DNA of 64,000 nucleotides from Pseudomonas sp. PSE14 (GCF_029203285.1 NZ_CP115669.1:248001-312000); one strand, 5' to 3'. Shown: positions 9,950 through 17,566, numbered from the stretch's first letter. Notes: a model not told the origin generated them from the letters alone. Made by a program: numbers and translations.

Positions 9950-10704
9950 GGCGTCGGTCTCCAGCGCAGCAGGCGCTTTTCCAGCAGGCGGAAGGCGAAA
10001 TCGAGAATGAAGCCGATGGCGCCGGTGACGATCACCCCGACCATCACGATGTCGATGCGCAACATCTGCCGGCTCAGCTCGATCATCTGTCCCAGGCCGC
10101 TGTCGGCGGCGAGCAGCTCGGCCGCCACCAGCACCATCCAGGCGCGGCTCAGGCTGATGCGCAGGCCGGTGACGATGGGCGGCGCGGCGGCGGGGAAGGC
10201 GACGTCGCGCAGCAGGCTCCACAGCGGCAGGCGGTACACGCTGGCGACCTCGAAGTACCCGCGCGGGATACCCTTCACGCCCTCGCTGGCGGCCAGCGCC
10301 ACGGGGAAGAAGGCTGCCTTGGTGACGATCAGGATCTTGAAGGTTTCCTCCACGCCGAAGAACAGGATGAACATGGGGATCAGCGCGATCGATGGCACCT
10401 GGCGCAGGGTGTGGAACAGCGGCGCGCAGTAGGCTTCCACGGTTTTCGACAGGGCCATGGCGGTGCCGAACAACAGCCCGCCGACGGCGCCGATGGAGAA
10501 GCCGATGGCCAGGCGCGACAGGCTGTTCGCCATGTGCTCGCGCAACTCGCCGCTGGCCAGCAGGTCCTTGAAACTGGCCCAGACTTCCGCCGGCGGCACC
10601 AGCAGTTGCGGCGGGAACCAGCCGGCGCGGGCAGCGACGAACCAGGCCAGCAGCAGGAGCAGGGGCGAGGCGAACCAGCTCAGGCGATCCAGGGTGCGAG
10701 TCAT
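9946..10704 (-). CDS. ABC importer permease (SsuC/TauC type), first of two
   Basis: 252 residues with about six membrane helices and the permease loop around EVASVYRLPLWSLLRDVAFP. It starts at ATG 10704, only 2 nt after the stop of the MFS gene and behind an AGGAGGG ribosome site, and overlaps the second permease by 4 nt. The pair, with the ATPase at 8353-9162 and probably the periplasmic binding protein at 16476-17552, forms an importer of the sulfonate/nitrate/taurine family. Confidence 0.85.
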   Translation of the reverse strand: MTRTLDRLSWFASPLLLLLAWFVAARAGWFPPQLLVPPAEVWASFKDLLASGELREHMANSLSRLAIGFSIGAVGGLLFGTAMALSKTVEAYCAPLFHTLRQVPSIALIPMFILFFGVEETFKILIVTKAAFFPVALAASEGVKGIPRGYFEVASVYRLPLWSLLRDVAFPAAAPPIVTGLRISLSRAWMVLVAAELLAADSGLGQMIELSRQMLRIDIVMVGVIVTGAIGFILDFAFRLLEKRLLRWRPTP

Positions 10705-10706
10705 GC

Positions 10707-11918
10707 TCAACCCTCCTGCCCGAGCAGCGGCCCGGCGCTGTGGCGGCGCAGCTTGCGTTGCCAGCAGAACAGCGCGGCCAGCAGCACTAGGGGAATCCAG
10801 CAGAGGAACAGGTTGCCCAGCCCGACGAAGTGGCTGATCGCCCCACCCAGCAGCGCGCCGGAAAAGCTGCCGGACATGGAGGCGAGGTTGAACAGCCCGG
10901 AAATCTTGCTCTTGTCCATGGCGTGCTCGCCCAGCTGGGCCATGTTCACCAGGTGGATGAGTGCCGCCGCCGCGCTGAGCAGCACGCCGCCCAGGGCCAG
11001 CAGCCAGTAGTTGTGCGCGCTGCCGAGCAGCAGTAGGGCGAGTAGTGCCGCGGAAAGGCTGCCGATGTAGGCCAGGCGCCGGCCGCTGCGCTCGATCAGG
11101 TAGCCGAAGCCGAACAGCCCGAGCACCGAGGCCAGGCCCTGGATCATCACCAGGCTCACCGCCTGGCCTTGCGACAGCCCGGCGACGTCCATCGCCAGCA
11201 GCAGGATGAAGGTGCCGAACAGCGCGCCGGTGGCGGCGCTGAGCAGCTCGATCAGGCAACTCTCGGCGATCTCGACGTTGGCCAGCATGGCGCCGACCTG
11301 TTGCAGCAATCCACCGGTGGCGGCAGCGACGGGTACGTCTTCGCTGGGTGCCTCGCCTTCCCAGAAACCGAGGCTGTAGAAGGCCATCAGGCCAAAGCAC
11401 AGGCCGATGGCGGCAAAGCCCCAGGTGAAGCTCGTCGCGCCGCTCAGCCAGTTGCCCAGCAGCGGCCCGAGCAGGCCCATGCCCAGGGTCAGCGAGCCGC
11501 GATACCAGCCGGCCTTGTCGTTGCCGATGCGCTTCAGTTGGCGCAGGAAGGCACTGTTCATGGCGACGATGCGGAACGGGATGCACAGGCCGATCAGCAG
11601 CCGCGCGAAGGCCAGCCACAACCAGCCGCCGAACAGCGGGATGGCCAGGTTCAGCAGCATCGGCCCGAGGCTGGCGAGGAAGTACACCCGGCGCGCGCCG
11701 AAGCGGGCGATGACGAAGCCGGCGGGCAGGGTGAGGATCACCATGCCGAGGGCTTCCATCGCCGAGATGATGCCGATCTGCATGGCGTTGGCGCCGATGC
11801 TGATGGCGTACAGCGTGGTGACGATCTTCGCCATGCCGATAGTGGCGCCGCTGAAGGCCGCCAGCAGCATGAAATTGAGCAGGAAGGCGCCAGGCCGCGC
11901 CGGGCTAGATGGCGACAT
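10707..11918 (-). CDS. MFS transporter
   Basis: 403 residues with about twelve hydrophobic segments. The loop between helices 2 and 3 has the MFS-like element GFVIARFGARRVYFL. ATG 11918 lies inside the end of the upstream desulfinase-like gene (14-nt overlap), so it is translationally coupled. It might export the desulfurised carbon skeleton or sulfite, or provide a second uptake route; this is inference from the operon. Unlike the soluble proteins encoded here it has ordinary numbers of Met and Cys. Confidence 0.8.
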   Translation of the reverse strand: MSPSSPARPGAFLLNFMLLAAFSGATIGMAKIVTTLYAISIGANAMQIGIISAMEALGMVILTLPAGFVIARFGARRVYFLASLGPMLLNLAIPLFGGWLWLAFARLLIGLCIPFRIVAMNSAFLRQLKRIGNDKAGWYRGSLTLGMGLLGPLLGNWLSGATSFTWGFAAIGLCFGLMAFYSLGFWEGEAPSEDVPVAAATGGLLQQVGAMLANVEIAESCLIELLSAATGALFGTFILLLAMDVAGLSQGQAVSLVMIQGLASVLGLFGFGYLIERSGRRLAYIGSLSAALLALLLLGSAHNYWLLALGGVLLSAAAALIHLVNMAQLGEHAMDKSKISGLFNLASMSGSFSGALLGGAISHFVGLGNLFLCWIPLVLLAALFCWQRKLRRHSAGPLLGQEG

Positions 11919-12960
11919 CGATCTTCCCCAGCAGGGCTTCCAGCGGACGCGGGTCGATCCAGTCGTCCACGTTGACGTGGTTGCCGATGAACTCCCAGCG
12001 CTGCAGGAATGCGGTGAGGTCGCGCAGCGCGTTGACCGAGCGCTCGGCCAGGTTGGTCTGCAGGCGCAGGTGCGCGTCTTCCCCGTAGGCGCTGGCCACC
12101 CAGAACTCGCTGGTGTTGAGCTCGCGGGCGAGGAAGCGACGGGTGTCTTCCGGGTGCGCCCAGGCCCATTGCTCGGCGCGCAGCACGGTGTCGAGCACCC
12201 GCACGGCGGCATCGAAATGTTCGTCCAGCAATTGCTGGTCGACGGTCAGGGTGCGCGGCGTGCCGATGTTGGAGCGGACCAGCGGCTCGGGGTGCGAACC
12301 GACATCCAGCACCACGTGCAGGCCGAATTCATGGGCCAGCTGCAGACCGTGGGCGCCCTTGAGAAAGATCGCGTCGATGTCGCCACGCAGCAGGCCGATC
12401 AGTTCGTTGTTGCGCTGCACCACGCGGTTGCCCTTGAGCGCCACCTGGGCGCCGAACACGTGGCGTACCGGGTCGTCGCTGAAGGTGCCGCCGTAGGGGT
12501 AGTCCACCAGCTCGACGTCGCGCACTTCCAGGCCTTCCAGCCGCAGGGCGTTCTCCAGGCCGCGCAGGGACTGGGCGCGGGTGAAGTCGATCTGCACGTT
12601 GGCCCACTTCGGCAGGCCGAAACGCCGGTGGCGCAGGTCGCGGATGCTGCGCACGCCGCTGTCCGGGGCGCTGACGATGAGCTGCACTTCGTCGCTCCAC
12701 GACAAGCCGATTACCCGTGTGCGCGCGCCGCTGGCGCGGGCCCAGATGGCCGGGATGTTGCCGCCGTGGCGTACGGAGTAGGGCAGGTGATGGTCGAAAT
12801 GCGCCTCGCGCACCTCGCGCTCGGAGGATTCGCGCAGCGACTGGATGCGCGTGCCGAAGGGGCGGAAGGCCTGGGCCAGGCGCCCGGATTCGACGGCGAT
12901 GCCGAGCCCCGTGGGAACGGGGCTGTGGGTGTACCAGAGGGTTTCCAGCGGTGTGCTCAT
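11905..12960 (-). CDS. DszB-like sulfinate desulfinase homologue with Cys-to-Ser change (paralogue 1)
   Basis: 351 residues, exactly the same length as and clearly a duplicate of the next gene upstream. It resembles DszB (2'-hydroxybiphenyl-2-sulfinate desulfinase), which has a periplasmic-binding-protein-like fold. Here the nucleophile position is Ser13 (YTHSPVPTG), while His54 and Arg64, ten residues apart as in DszB (HF...RHGG), are kept. There is no signal peptide, so the protein is cytoplasmic. It contains no Cys and only the initiator Met. It may be a non-catalytic partner, a binding protein or an enzyme with changed chemistry. It lies 74 nt after paralogue 2, behind a hairpin. Confidence 0.7.
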   Translation of the reverse strand: MSTPLETLWYTHSPVPTGLGIAVESGRLAQAFRPFGTRIQSLRESSEREVREAHFDHHLPYSVRHGGNIPAIWARASGARTRVIGLSWSDEVQLIVSAPDSGVRSIRDLRHRRFGLPKWANVQIDFTRAQSLRGLENALRLEGLEVRDVELVDYPYGGTFSDDPVRHVFGAQVALKGNRVVQRNNELIGLLRGDIDAIFLKGAHGLQLAHEFGLHVVLDVGSHPEPLVRSNIGTPRTLTVDQQLLDEHFDAAVRVLDTVLRAEQWAWAHPEDTRRFLARELNTSEFWVASAYGEDAHLRLQTNLAERSVNALRDLTAFLQRWEFIGNHVNVDDWIDPRPLEALLGKIDVAI

Positions 12961-12979
12961 GGGTGTCCGTCAGGGAAGA

Positions 12980-13004
12980 AAACCCCCGCGCCGTCGCGCA
13001 GGGG
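12980..13004 (-). terminator. hairpin between the two desulfinase-like genes (possible attenuator)
   Basis: In the transcript sense the arms CCCC-x-GCGC and GCGC-x-GGGG pair around a 4-nt loop (12984-13004) and are followed by TTTTC. It resembles a weak intrinsic terminator and could lower expression of paralogue 1 and the transport genes relative to the monooxygenase and paralogue 2. Confidence 0.5.
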
Positions 13005-13034
13005 CGGAAGAGGGAATCGCCCTCGTGACGTTGA

Positions 13035-14090
13035 TCAGCCGGCCTTCTGTGCCAGGCGGCTGCGCAGGGCTTCCAGCGGGCGCGGGTCGATCCACTCACG
13101 CACGTCGAAGCGTGCCGGGATGAAGTTCCAGCGCTGCAGGAAGTCGGTGAAGTCCTGCAGGGCGAGGATCGAGCCTTCGTCGAGGTTGGTGCGCAGGCGC
13201 AGGTGGGCGTCTTCGCCATAGGCGGTGGCGACCCAGAACTCGCTGCTGTTGGTTTCCCGCGCCAGGTAGCGGCGGGTGTCGTCCGGGTGCTGGTGCGCCC
13301 AGTCTTCGGCGCGTAGCACCGAGGCGAGGATCGCGCTGGCGGCGTCGGGGTGCTGTTCCAGCAGGTTGAGGTCGACGCTCAGGGTGCGCGGCGTGCCGTT
13401 GTTGGAGCGAATCAGCGGCTCCGGGTGCGCGCCGGTGTCGATCACCGTGTGCAGGCCGAACTGCTGCACCAGCTGCACGGCGTGGGCGCCCTTGAGGAAG
13501 ATGGCGTCCACTTCACCGCGCAGCAGGCCGACCAGCTCCGGGTTCTGGCTGCGCCGGCGGCTGCCGCCGTGGCCGGTGATGCCGACGATGTTGCTCGGCG
13601 CCTCGTCGCTGAAGGTGCCCTTCAGGCCGAAGTCCACCAGCTCCAGGTCGCGCACTTCCAGGCCTTCCAGGCGCAGGGCGTTCTCCAGGCCGCGGATGGC
13701 CTGCGCGCGGGTGAAGTCGATCTGCGCGCCGCTCCAGTCCGGCAGGCCGAAGCGCCGGCCCTTGAGGTCGCGCACGGTACGGATGCCGCTCTCGGCGGTG
13801 GTCAGGATCAGCTGCGCTTCATCGGCCCAGGACAGGCCGATCACGCGGGTTTCGCGGCCGCTGGCGCGGGCCCAGATGGCCGGGATGTTGCCGCCGTGGC
13901 GTACGGAGTTCTGCAGGGTGTGGTCGAAGTGCGACTCGCGCACCGCCTGGTCAGCGGACTCGCGCAGCGACTTGATCTGCGTGCCCTGCTCGGCCAGGGC
14001 TTCTTCCAGCCAGCCTTTCTGCACGGCGATGCCGAGGCCGGTGGGCACCGGGCAGCGGGTGTACCAGAGGGTATCGAGGGGACGGGACAT
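13035..14090 (-). CDS. DszB-like sulfinate desulfinase, catalytic Cys retained (paralogue 2)
   Basis: 351 residues related to DszB, which hydrolyses an aromatic sulfinate to sulfite. The putative nucleophile Cys13 lies in YTRCPVPTG (DszB has NCPVP). His54 and Arg64 in HFDHTL...RHGG have the same 10-residue spacing as DszB His60/Arg70, and Gly67 follows. Cys13 is the only Cys, and the initiator is the only Met. There is no signal peptide, so the common label 'ABC substrate-binding protein' is unlikely to be right. ATG 14090 follows AAGGAG and starts 17 nt after the monooxygenase stop, suggesting monooxygenase then desulfinase as successive steps. The DszB comparison is from memory. Confidence 0.75.
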   Translation of the reverse strand: MSRPLDTLWYTRCPVPTGLGIAVQKGWLEEALAEQGTQIKSLRESADQAVRESHFDHTLQNSVRHGGNIPAIWARASGRETRVIGLSWADEAQLILTTAESGIRTVRDLKGRRFGLPDWSGAQIDFTRAQAIRGLENALRLEGLEVRDLELVDFGLKGTFSDEAPSNIVGITGHGGSRRRSQNPELVGLLRGEVDAIFLKGAHAVQLVQQFGLHTVIDTGAHPEPLIRSNNGTPRTLSVDLNLLEQHPDAASAILASVLRAEDWAHQHPDDTRRYLARETNSSEFWVATAYGEDAHLRLRTNLDEGSILALQDFTDFLQRWNFIPARFDVREWIDPRPLEALRSRLAQKAG

Positions 14091-14107
14091 GTTCAGCTCC
14101 TTGTGGC

Positions 14108-15262
14108 TCAGGCGCGAGCCTTGAGTTCGTGGACATCGGCGCGTTTGCCCTGGACCAGCGGCAGGACTTCCTGGCCGATCCGCAGGGCTTCTTCCAGGTG
14201 CGGGTTGCCGGCGAGGATGAAGGTGGAGAAACCGGCATCGCGGTATTCGGCGAGGCGTTCGGCGACGTTCTCGTGGCTGCCCACCAGGCCAATGGTCGGC
14301 CCCGGTTTGGCCTTGCCGAAGCCGGCCCAGAGGTTGGGGCCGATGATCAGGTCGTCGAAGCGCTCGACGTTCTGGTGGTAGGCGGTCTGCCGCGCAGCAC
14401 CGACCGAATCCGAGCCGGTGGCGAAGTTCTTGATGAAGGCGCTGGTACGCGCATCGATGCGCTCGTACTGGCGGCGCAGCTCGCTCCAGGCGGCCTCTTC
14501 GGTCTCGCGGGCGAACAGGTCGATGCGGATGCCGAAGCGGATCTCGCGGCCCTGCTTGTCGGCCAGCTCGCGCACGCGCTCCAGGTGCGGCTTGAGCTTG
14601 TCGATGGGCTCGGCCCAGTTCAGGTAGACGTCGGCATGTTTCGCCGCGACGTCCAGAGCCGGCTCGGAGAAGCCGGAGAAGTACACGCCCGGCTTGCGCA
14701 CGTGCTTCAGCGCGATGGGCAGCGAGCCGTTCTCCAGCTGGTAGACCTCGCCCTGGTAGGAGAACTGCTCGTTCTTCCACAGGCCGTCGATGATGTCGAG
14801 GAACTCGCCGGTACGCTGGTAGCGCTTGTCGTGCTCGAGGAAGTCACCGTTGGCGCGCTGGCTGGCGGGGTTGCCGCCGGTGATGATGTTCCACTCCAGG
14901 CGGTCGCGGGACAGGTGCTGGAGGATCGCCGCCTGCTGCGCGGCGTAGGCCGGCAGCGTCCAGGCGGCCTGGAAGGCGATCAGGAACTTGATCCGGCGGG
15001 TCTCGCGGGCCAGCGCGGCGGCGGCGATCCACGGCTCCGGCCCGGTGGGCAGCAGCGCACCTTCGAAGCCGGCGATCTCGGCGGCCTTGGCCACCTGGGC
15101 GATGTAGTCGATGTAGGTGAAACCGTCCGGCTCGCCGTTGGGCAGGCGGCCCGGGGCGATGTTGCCGGGACGCTCGATGTGGCTGCCACGGTTGTTCTTG
15201 TCCGAGGCGAGATAGGGACCGTCGCTGCCCAGCGGCAGTCGCCAGAAGAATTCGGTGCTCAT
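14108..15262 (-). CDS. SsuD-like FMNH2-dependent sulfonate/sulfone monooxygenase (LLM family)
   Basis: 384 residues of the bacterial-luciferase-like family, closest in pattern to SsuD: N-terminal FFWRLP, LLPTG, FGIRID, GPNLWAGFG and the C-terminal NPHLEEALRIG. Such enzymes use reduced FMN from a partner reductase and O2 to cleave or oxidise C-S bonds. Compared with E. coli SsuD (from memory), the active-site Cys after the PTG segment is absent and the His after FGIR is Asp, so the substrate may differ, for example a sulfone giving a sulfinate. It has no Cys and only the initiator Met. No flavin reductase gene is nearby. ATG 15262 follows AAGGAG. First gene of a seven-gene operon. Confidence 0.85.
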   Translation of the reverse strand: MSTEFFWRLPLGSDGPYLASDKNNRGSHIERPGNIAPGRLPNGEPDGFTYIDYIAQVAKAAEIAGFEGALLPTGPEPWIAAAALARETRRIKFLIAFQAAWTLPAYAAQQAAILQHLSRDRLEWNIITGGNPASQRANGDFLEHDKRYQRTGEFLDIIDGLWKNEQFSYQGEVYQLENGSLPIALKHVRKPGVYFSGFSEPALDVAAKHADVYLNWAEPIDKLKPHLERVRELADKQGREIRFGIRIDLFARETEEAAWSELRRQYERIDARTSAFIKNFATGSDSVGAARQTAYHQNVERFDDLIIGPNLWAGFGKAKPGPTIGLVGSHENVAERLAEYRDAGFSTFILAGNPHLEEALRIGQEVLPLVQGKRADVHELKARA

Positions 15263-15316
15263 GGGCTTGCTCCTTTGCTTTGCGGGGGCAGCGTCGTGCT
15301 GCTCGTGCAGGGTCTT

Positions 15317-15334
15317 GAGCAAGGGCTGTGCCCA
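15317..15334 (-). promoter_or_regulatory. sigma-54 promoter of the monooxygenase-desulfinase-importer operon
   Basis: Read on the minus strand the site is TGGGCACAGCCCTTGCTC: GG (15332-15331), ten bases, then GC (15320-15319), with the -12 block TTGCT intact and the -24 block GGCAC intact. The start point would fall near 15307, about 45 nt before the monooxygenase ATG. Confidence 0.75.
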
Positions 15335-15374
15335 AAGGCTGGAGGCCAGGCGGGGCGGGGCTTTCAGGACAGTG

Positions 15375-15444
15375 TGCTGCGATAGCAGCAGGGCGTTTGT
15401 CTGTACAGCAGCAGTGGGGCAGCAGGGGATGCTGGGCGGGCAGC
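15375..15444. promoter_or_regulatory. GCTGC/GCAGC dyads between divergent sigma-54 promoters
   Basis: Perfect dyad TGCTGC-GATA-GCAGCA (15375-15390), the palindrome CTGTACAG (15401-15408) and GCTG-GGCGGG-CAGC (15431-15444) lie between the two divergent sigma-54 promoters. Similar GCTGC/GCAGC dyads lie upstream of the third promoter near 19935. They are candidate binding sites for a shared enhancer-binding protein. No other feature is seen in this 339-bp gap. Confidence 0.45.
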
Positions 15445-15537
15445 AATTTCGGCAGCGTTCAGACCGTTTCAGCCCTCATGCGCATTCGCGTTGTTCATAA
15501 ATGGCTGATTTGGTTGAGTATTTTTTAATGGCACAAG

Positions 15538-15554
15538 TCCTGCTCAGTCACTGG
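15538..15554 (+). promoter_or_regulatory. sigma-54 promoter of the aldolase-like gene
   Basis: AATGGCACAAGTCCTGCT has GG at 15540-15541 and GC at 15552-15553 with 10 bp between, and a full TGGCAC block. The predicted start is near 15565, about 37 nt before the ATG at 15602. Confidence 0.75.
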
Positions 15555-15601
15555 AACACCGCCACGCGGTTCATCCATCCCCGACTGCCAGGAGGCATTC
15601 C

Positions 15602-16333
15602 ATGTCCACCCTCGACCCGAAACTCGCCAGCCAGCTCGAACAGGTCCGCCGCGACTTCGCCAAGGCCTTCCGCGTGCTCAAGGAAAGCCGCACCCTCACC
15701 GCCACCAACACCTACCAGGCCTATGTGCGCGTGCCGGACAGCGACAAGGTGATCGCCGTCCACGCTCCCAACCCCTGGGCGGACGACCAGGAAATCCGCG
15801 CGGTGATCTCGACCTGGGACGGCGACGTGATCCTTGACGAAAGCATCGCCGGCGCGACCCCGCTCAGCGGTCGTGGCGCCGGCGGCAACGGCAAGCGCTA
15901 TGCGGCAATCTTCCAGGCGCGCCCGGAAATCAACGTGGTGATCCACGTGCACACGCCCTACCTCGGCGGCTGGGCCAGCGCCCACCGCGTGCTGCCGATC
16001 CGCTACGCCGCCTCCCAGCGCGTGACCCTGGCCCGCGAGCTGCCGATCTACATCGACCGCCGCCAGCCCGAGCCGCTGTTCATCCTCGACAGGATCGCCG
16101 AGAACCCGCACGCCCCGGCCATCCTCGAAGCCAACGGCGGCGCGACCTTCTGGGGCGAGGACCTGATCAAGGCGTCCAAACTGATCCTGCTGATCGAGGA
16201 AGGCGCCTACTTCCAGGGTCTCGCCGAAGGCCTCGGCGGCTCCCAGGAATTCGGCCCCGGCGTACTGGAGCAGCAGTGGAAAATGACCGGCCTCTGGGAG
16301 CAGGGGCAGAAGCTGCTGGAAGCGGCGGCTTGA
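15602..16333 (+). CDS. class II aldolase/adducin-like protein lacking the third metal His
   Basis: 243 residues of the class II aldolase fold. The paired metal ligands of the HxH motif are present (VIHVHTPYL, about residues 117-125), but the usual later His of an ANHG-type segment is Gly (LEANGGATFWG), so zinc binding and aldolase chemistry may be altered or lost. It has no Cys and only one internal Met, like its neighbours, and its own sigma-54 promoter diverges from the desulfinase operon. It may process the carbon product left after desulfurisation. ATG 15602 follows GGAGG. Confidence 0.8.
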   Translation: MSTLDPKLASQLEQVRRDFAKAFRVLKESRTLTATNTYQAYVRVPDSDKVIAVHAPNPWADDQEIRAVISTWDGDVILDESIAGATPLSGRGAGGNGKRYAAIFQARPEINVVIHVHTPYLGGWASAHRVLPIRYAASQRVTLARELPIYIDRRQPEPLFILDRIAENPHAPAILEANGGATFWGEDLIKASKLILLIEEGAYFQGLAEGLGGSQEFGPGVLEQQWKMTGLWEQGQKLLEAAA

Positions 16334-16350
16334 GCCGTTCCTGAGAAAGG

Positions 16351-16376
16351 AAAAAGCCCTCTAGCGAGGGCTTTTT
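16351..16376. terminator. bidirectional terminator between aldolase-like and binding-protein genes
   Basis: Perfect 11-bp arms AAAAAGCCCTC (16351-16361) and GAGGGCTTTTT (16366-16376) with loop TAGC. A-rich on one side and T-rich on the other, it can end both converging genes. Confidence 0.9.
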
Positions 16377-16400
16377 CATGTCTGCCAATCGACAGGTTTC

Positions 16401-16468
16401 TTGTAAGAGCGAGCCTGCTTGCGAATGCCCCCCCTGTGGAGTCGGTTCGCGAGCAAGCTCGCTCCTCC
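16401..16468. repeat. REP pair (REPIN), left copy diverged
   Basis: Left copy TTGTAAGAGCGAGCCTGCTT at 16401-16427 is diverged; right copy GGTTCGCGAGCAAGCTCGCT at 16444-16468 is near consensus, in inverted orientation. It lies 7 bp beyond the 3' end of the binding-protein gene. Confidence 0.8.
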
Positions 16469-16475
16469 GCTCAGG

Positions 16476-17552
16476 TCAGGGCTTGGCCGCGACGGATGGC
16501 CCGGCGCTGCGCTGCCAGAAGCTCTCCAGTTGCAGGCTCTTCAGCCCCTGCTCGACGAACTTCGGTTCCAGCAGGTCCTCAACCTTTACCTCGCCACGGA
16601 TCAGCCTGGCCTGCTGGCTGTAGGCAATGCCGTCGGCGTAGTGCTTGCGCAGGGCCTCGTCGTAGATCGGCGAGAAGTGCGCCGACCAGGGCTCGCCAGC
16701 CACCTCGCGTTGCAGCACGCTCAGCGGCACGCCGGAGCGCGATTGCGCCTCCTGGTACGCCGCCTGGTTGGCGTCCTGGGAGACCCACCACGCGGCTTTC
16801 AGGTAGGCGTCCACCACCAGCTGGGTGAGGTCGGGATGATCCTTGACGAAGTCCCGTGCGCCCCAGACTTCGGCGCGCATCTTCCAGTCCGCCGGGGCCT
16901 CCTTGCTCGACCAGATGATCTGGCCGACCTGCTTGTCTTCCAGCAGGAAGGCGTCGCTCAGGGTGAAGAAGGCATCCACCCGCCCGGCGCTCAGCGCGGC
17001 GGCGCCGGCCTGGGGGTTGAGGTTGAAGATGCGGAAGTCTTCGAAGCGAAGGTTATTGGCTTCCAGCAGCTTGGCGAACGATAGCTCCCACGGCCGTCCC
17101 CGGTGCAGGGCGATGCGCTTGCCCTTGAGGTCGGCGATGGATTTCGCCGTGGAGCCCGGCGGCACCACGAGGTAGACGTTGTTGCCGATGCCGCCGGGGA
17201 CGATCAGCTGGGTCTGTACGCCGGACGCGTTGGCGATGATCGACGGGAGGTCGCCGTAGAAGGCGAAGTCGATGCGCTTGTTGGCGAATTCCTCATTGAC
17301 GAAGGTGCCCACCGAGGCGGTGGCGGCGGGCACCCACTCCAGCTTGATGCCGCGCTGGGCCAGCTGTTGCTCCAGCCACTTGTCGCGGTCGATGACGTAG
17401 GCCGGGCCGTTGAAGGTGATCTGCCCGGCATTGGCATAGGCCACGGTGGCGATGCGCAGGGTGGTCGGCTGCTCGGCGGCCAGGGCGTGGCCCGCGAGCA
17501 GCAGGGCGGCGGCCGGCAGCAGCCGGCGCAGCGTGCGATGGATCAGGGACAT
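16476..17552 (-). CDS. periplasmic substrate-binding protein of the sulfonate/nitrate/taurine ABC family
   Basis: 358 residues with a Sec signal peptide (LLPAAALLLAGHALAAEQ, cleavage about residue 26). The mature SsuA/TauA-like binding fold is seen in NEEFANKRIDFAFYGDLPS and the middle segment DLKGKRIALHRG. The mature protein has no Cys and one Met. ATG 17552 follows GCGAGG, 14 nt after the TonB receptor stop, so receptor and binding protein form one unit: outer-membrane capture, then periplasmic hand-over. The ABC permeases and ATPase lacking a binding protein at 8353-10704 are the probable partners. Confidence 0.85.
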   Translation of the reverse strand: MSLIHRTLRRLLPAAALLLAGHALAAEQPTTLRIATVAYANAGQITFNGPAYVIDRDKWLEQQLAQRGIKLEWVPAATASVGTFVNEEFANKRIDFAFYGDLPSIIANASGVQTQLIVPGGIGNNVYLVVPPGSTAKSIADLKGKRIALHRGRPWELSFAKLLEANNLRFEDFRIFNLNPQAGAAALSAGRVDAFFTLSDAFLLEDKQVGQIIWSSKEAPADWKMRAEVWGARDFVKDHPDLTQLVVDAYLKAAWWVSQDANQAAYQEAQSRSGVPLSVLQREVAGEPWSAHFSPIYDEALRKHYADGIAYSQQARLIRGEVKVEDLLEPKFVEQGLKSLQLESFWQRSAGPSVAAKP

Positions 17553-17566
17553 GGTCGTTACCTCGC

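Noticed and set aside
11905..14090. Calling both DszB-like proteins ABC substrate-binding proteins
   Set aside because: No signal peptide is present, and the Cys/His/Arg pattern fits DszB. The binding-protein-like fold explains the usual label.
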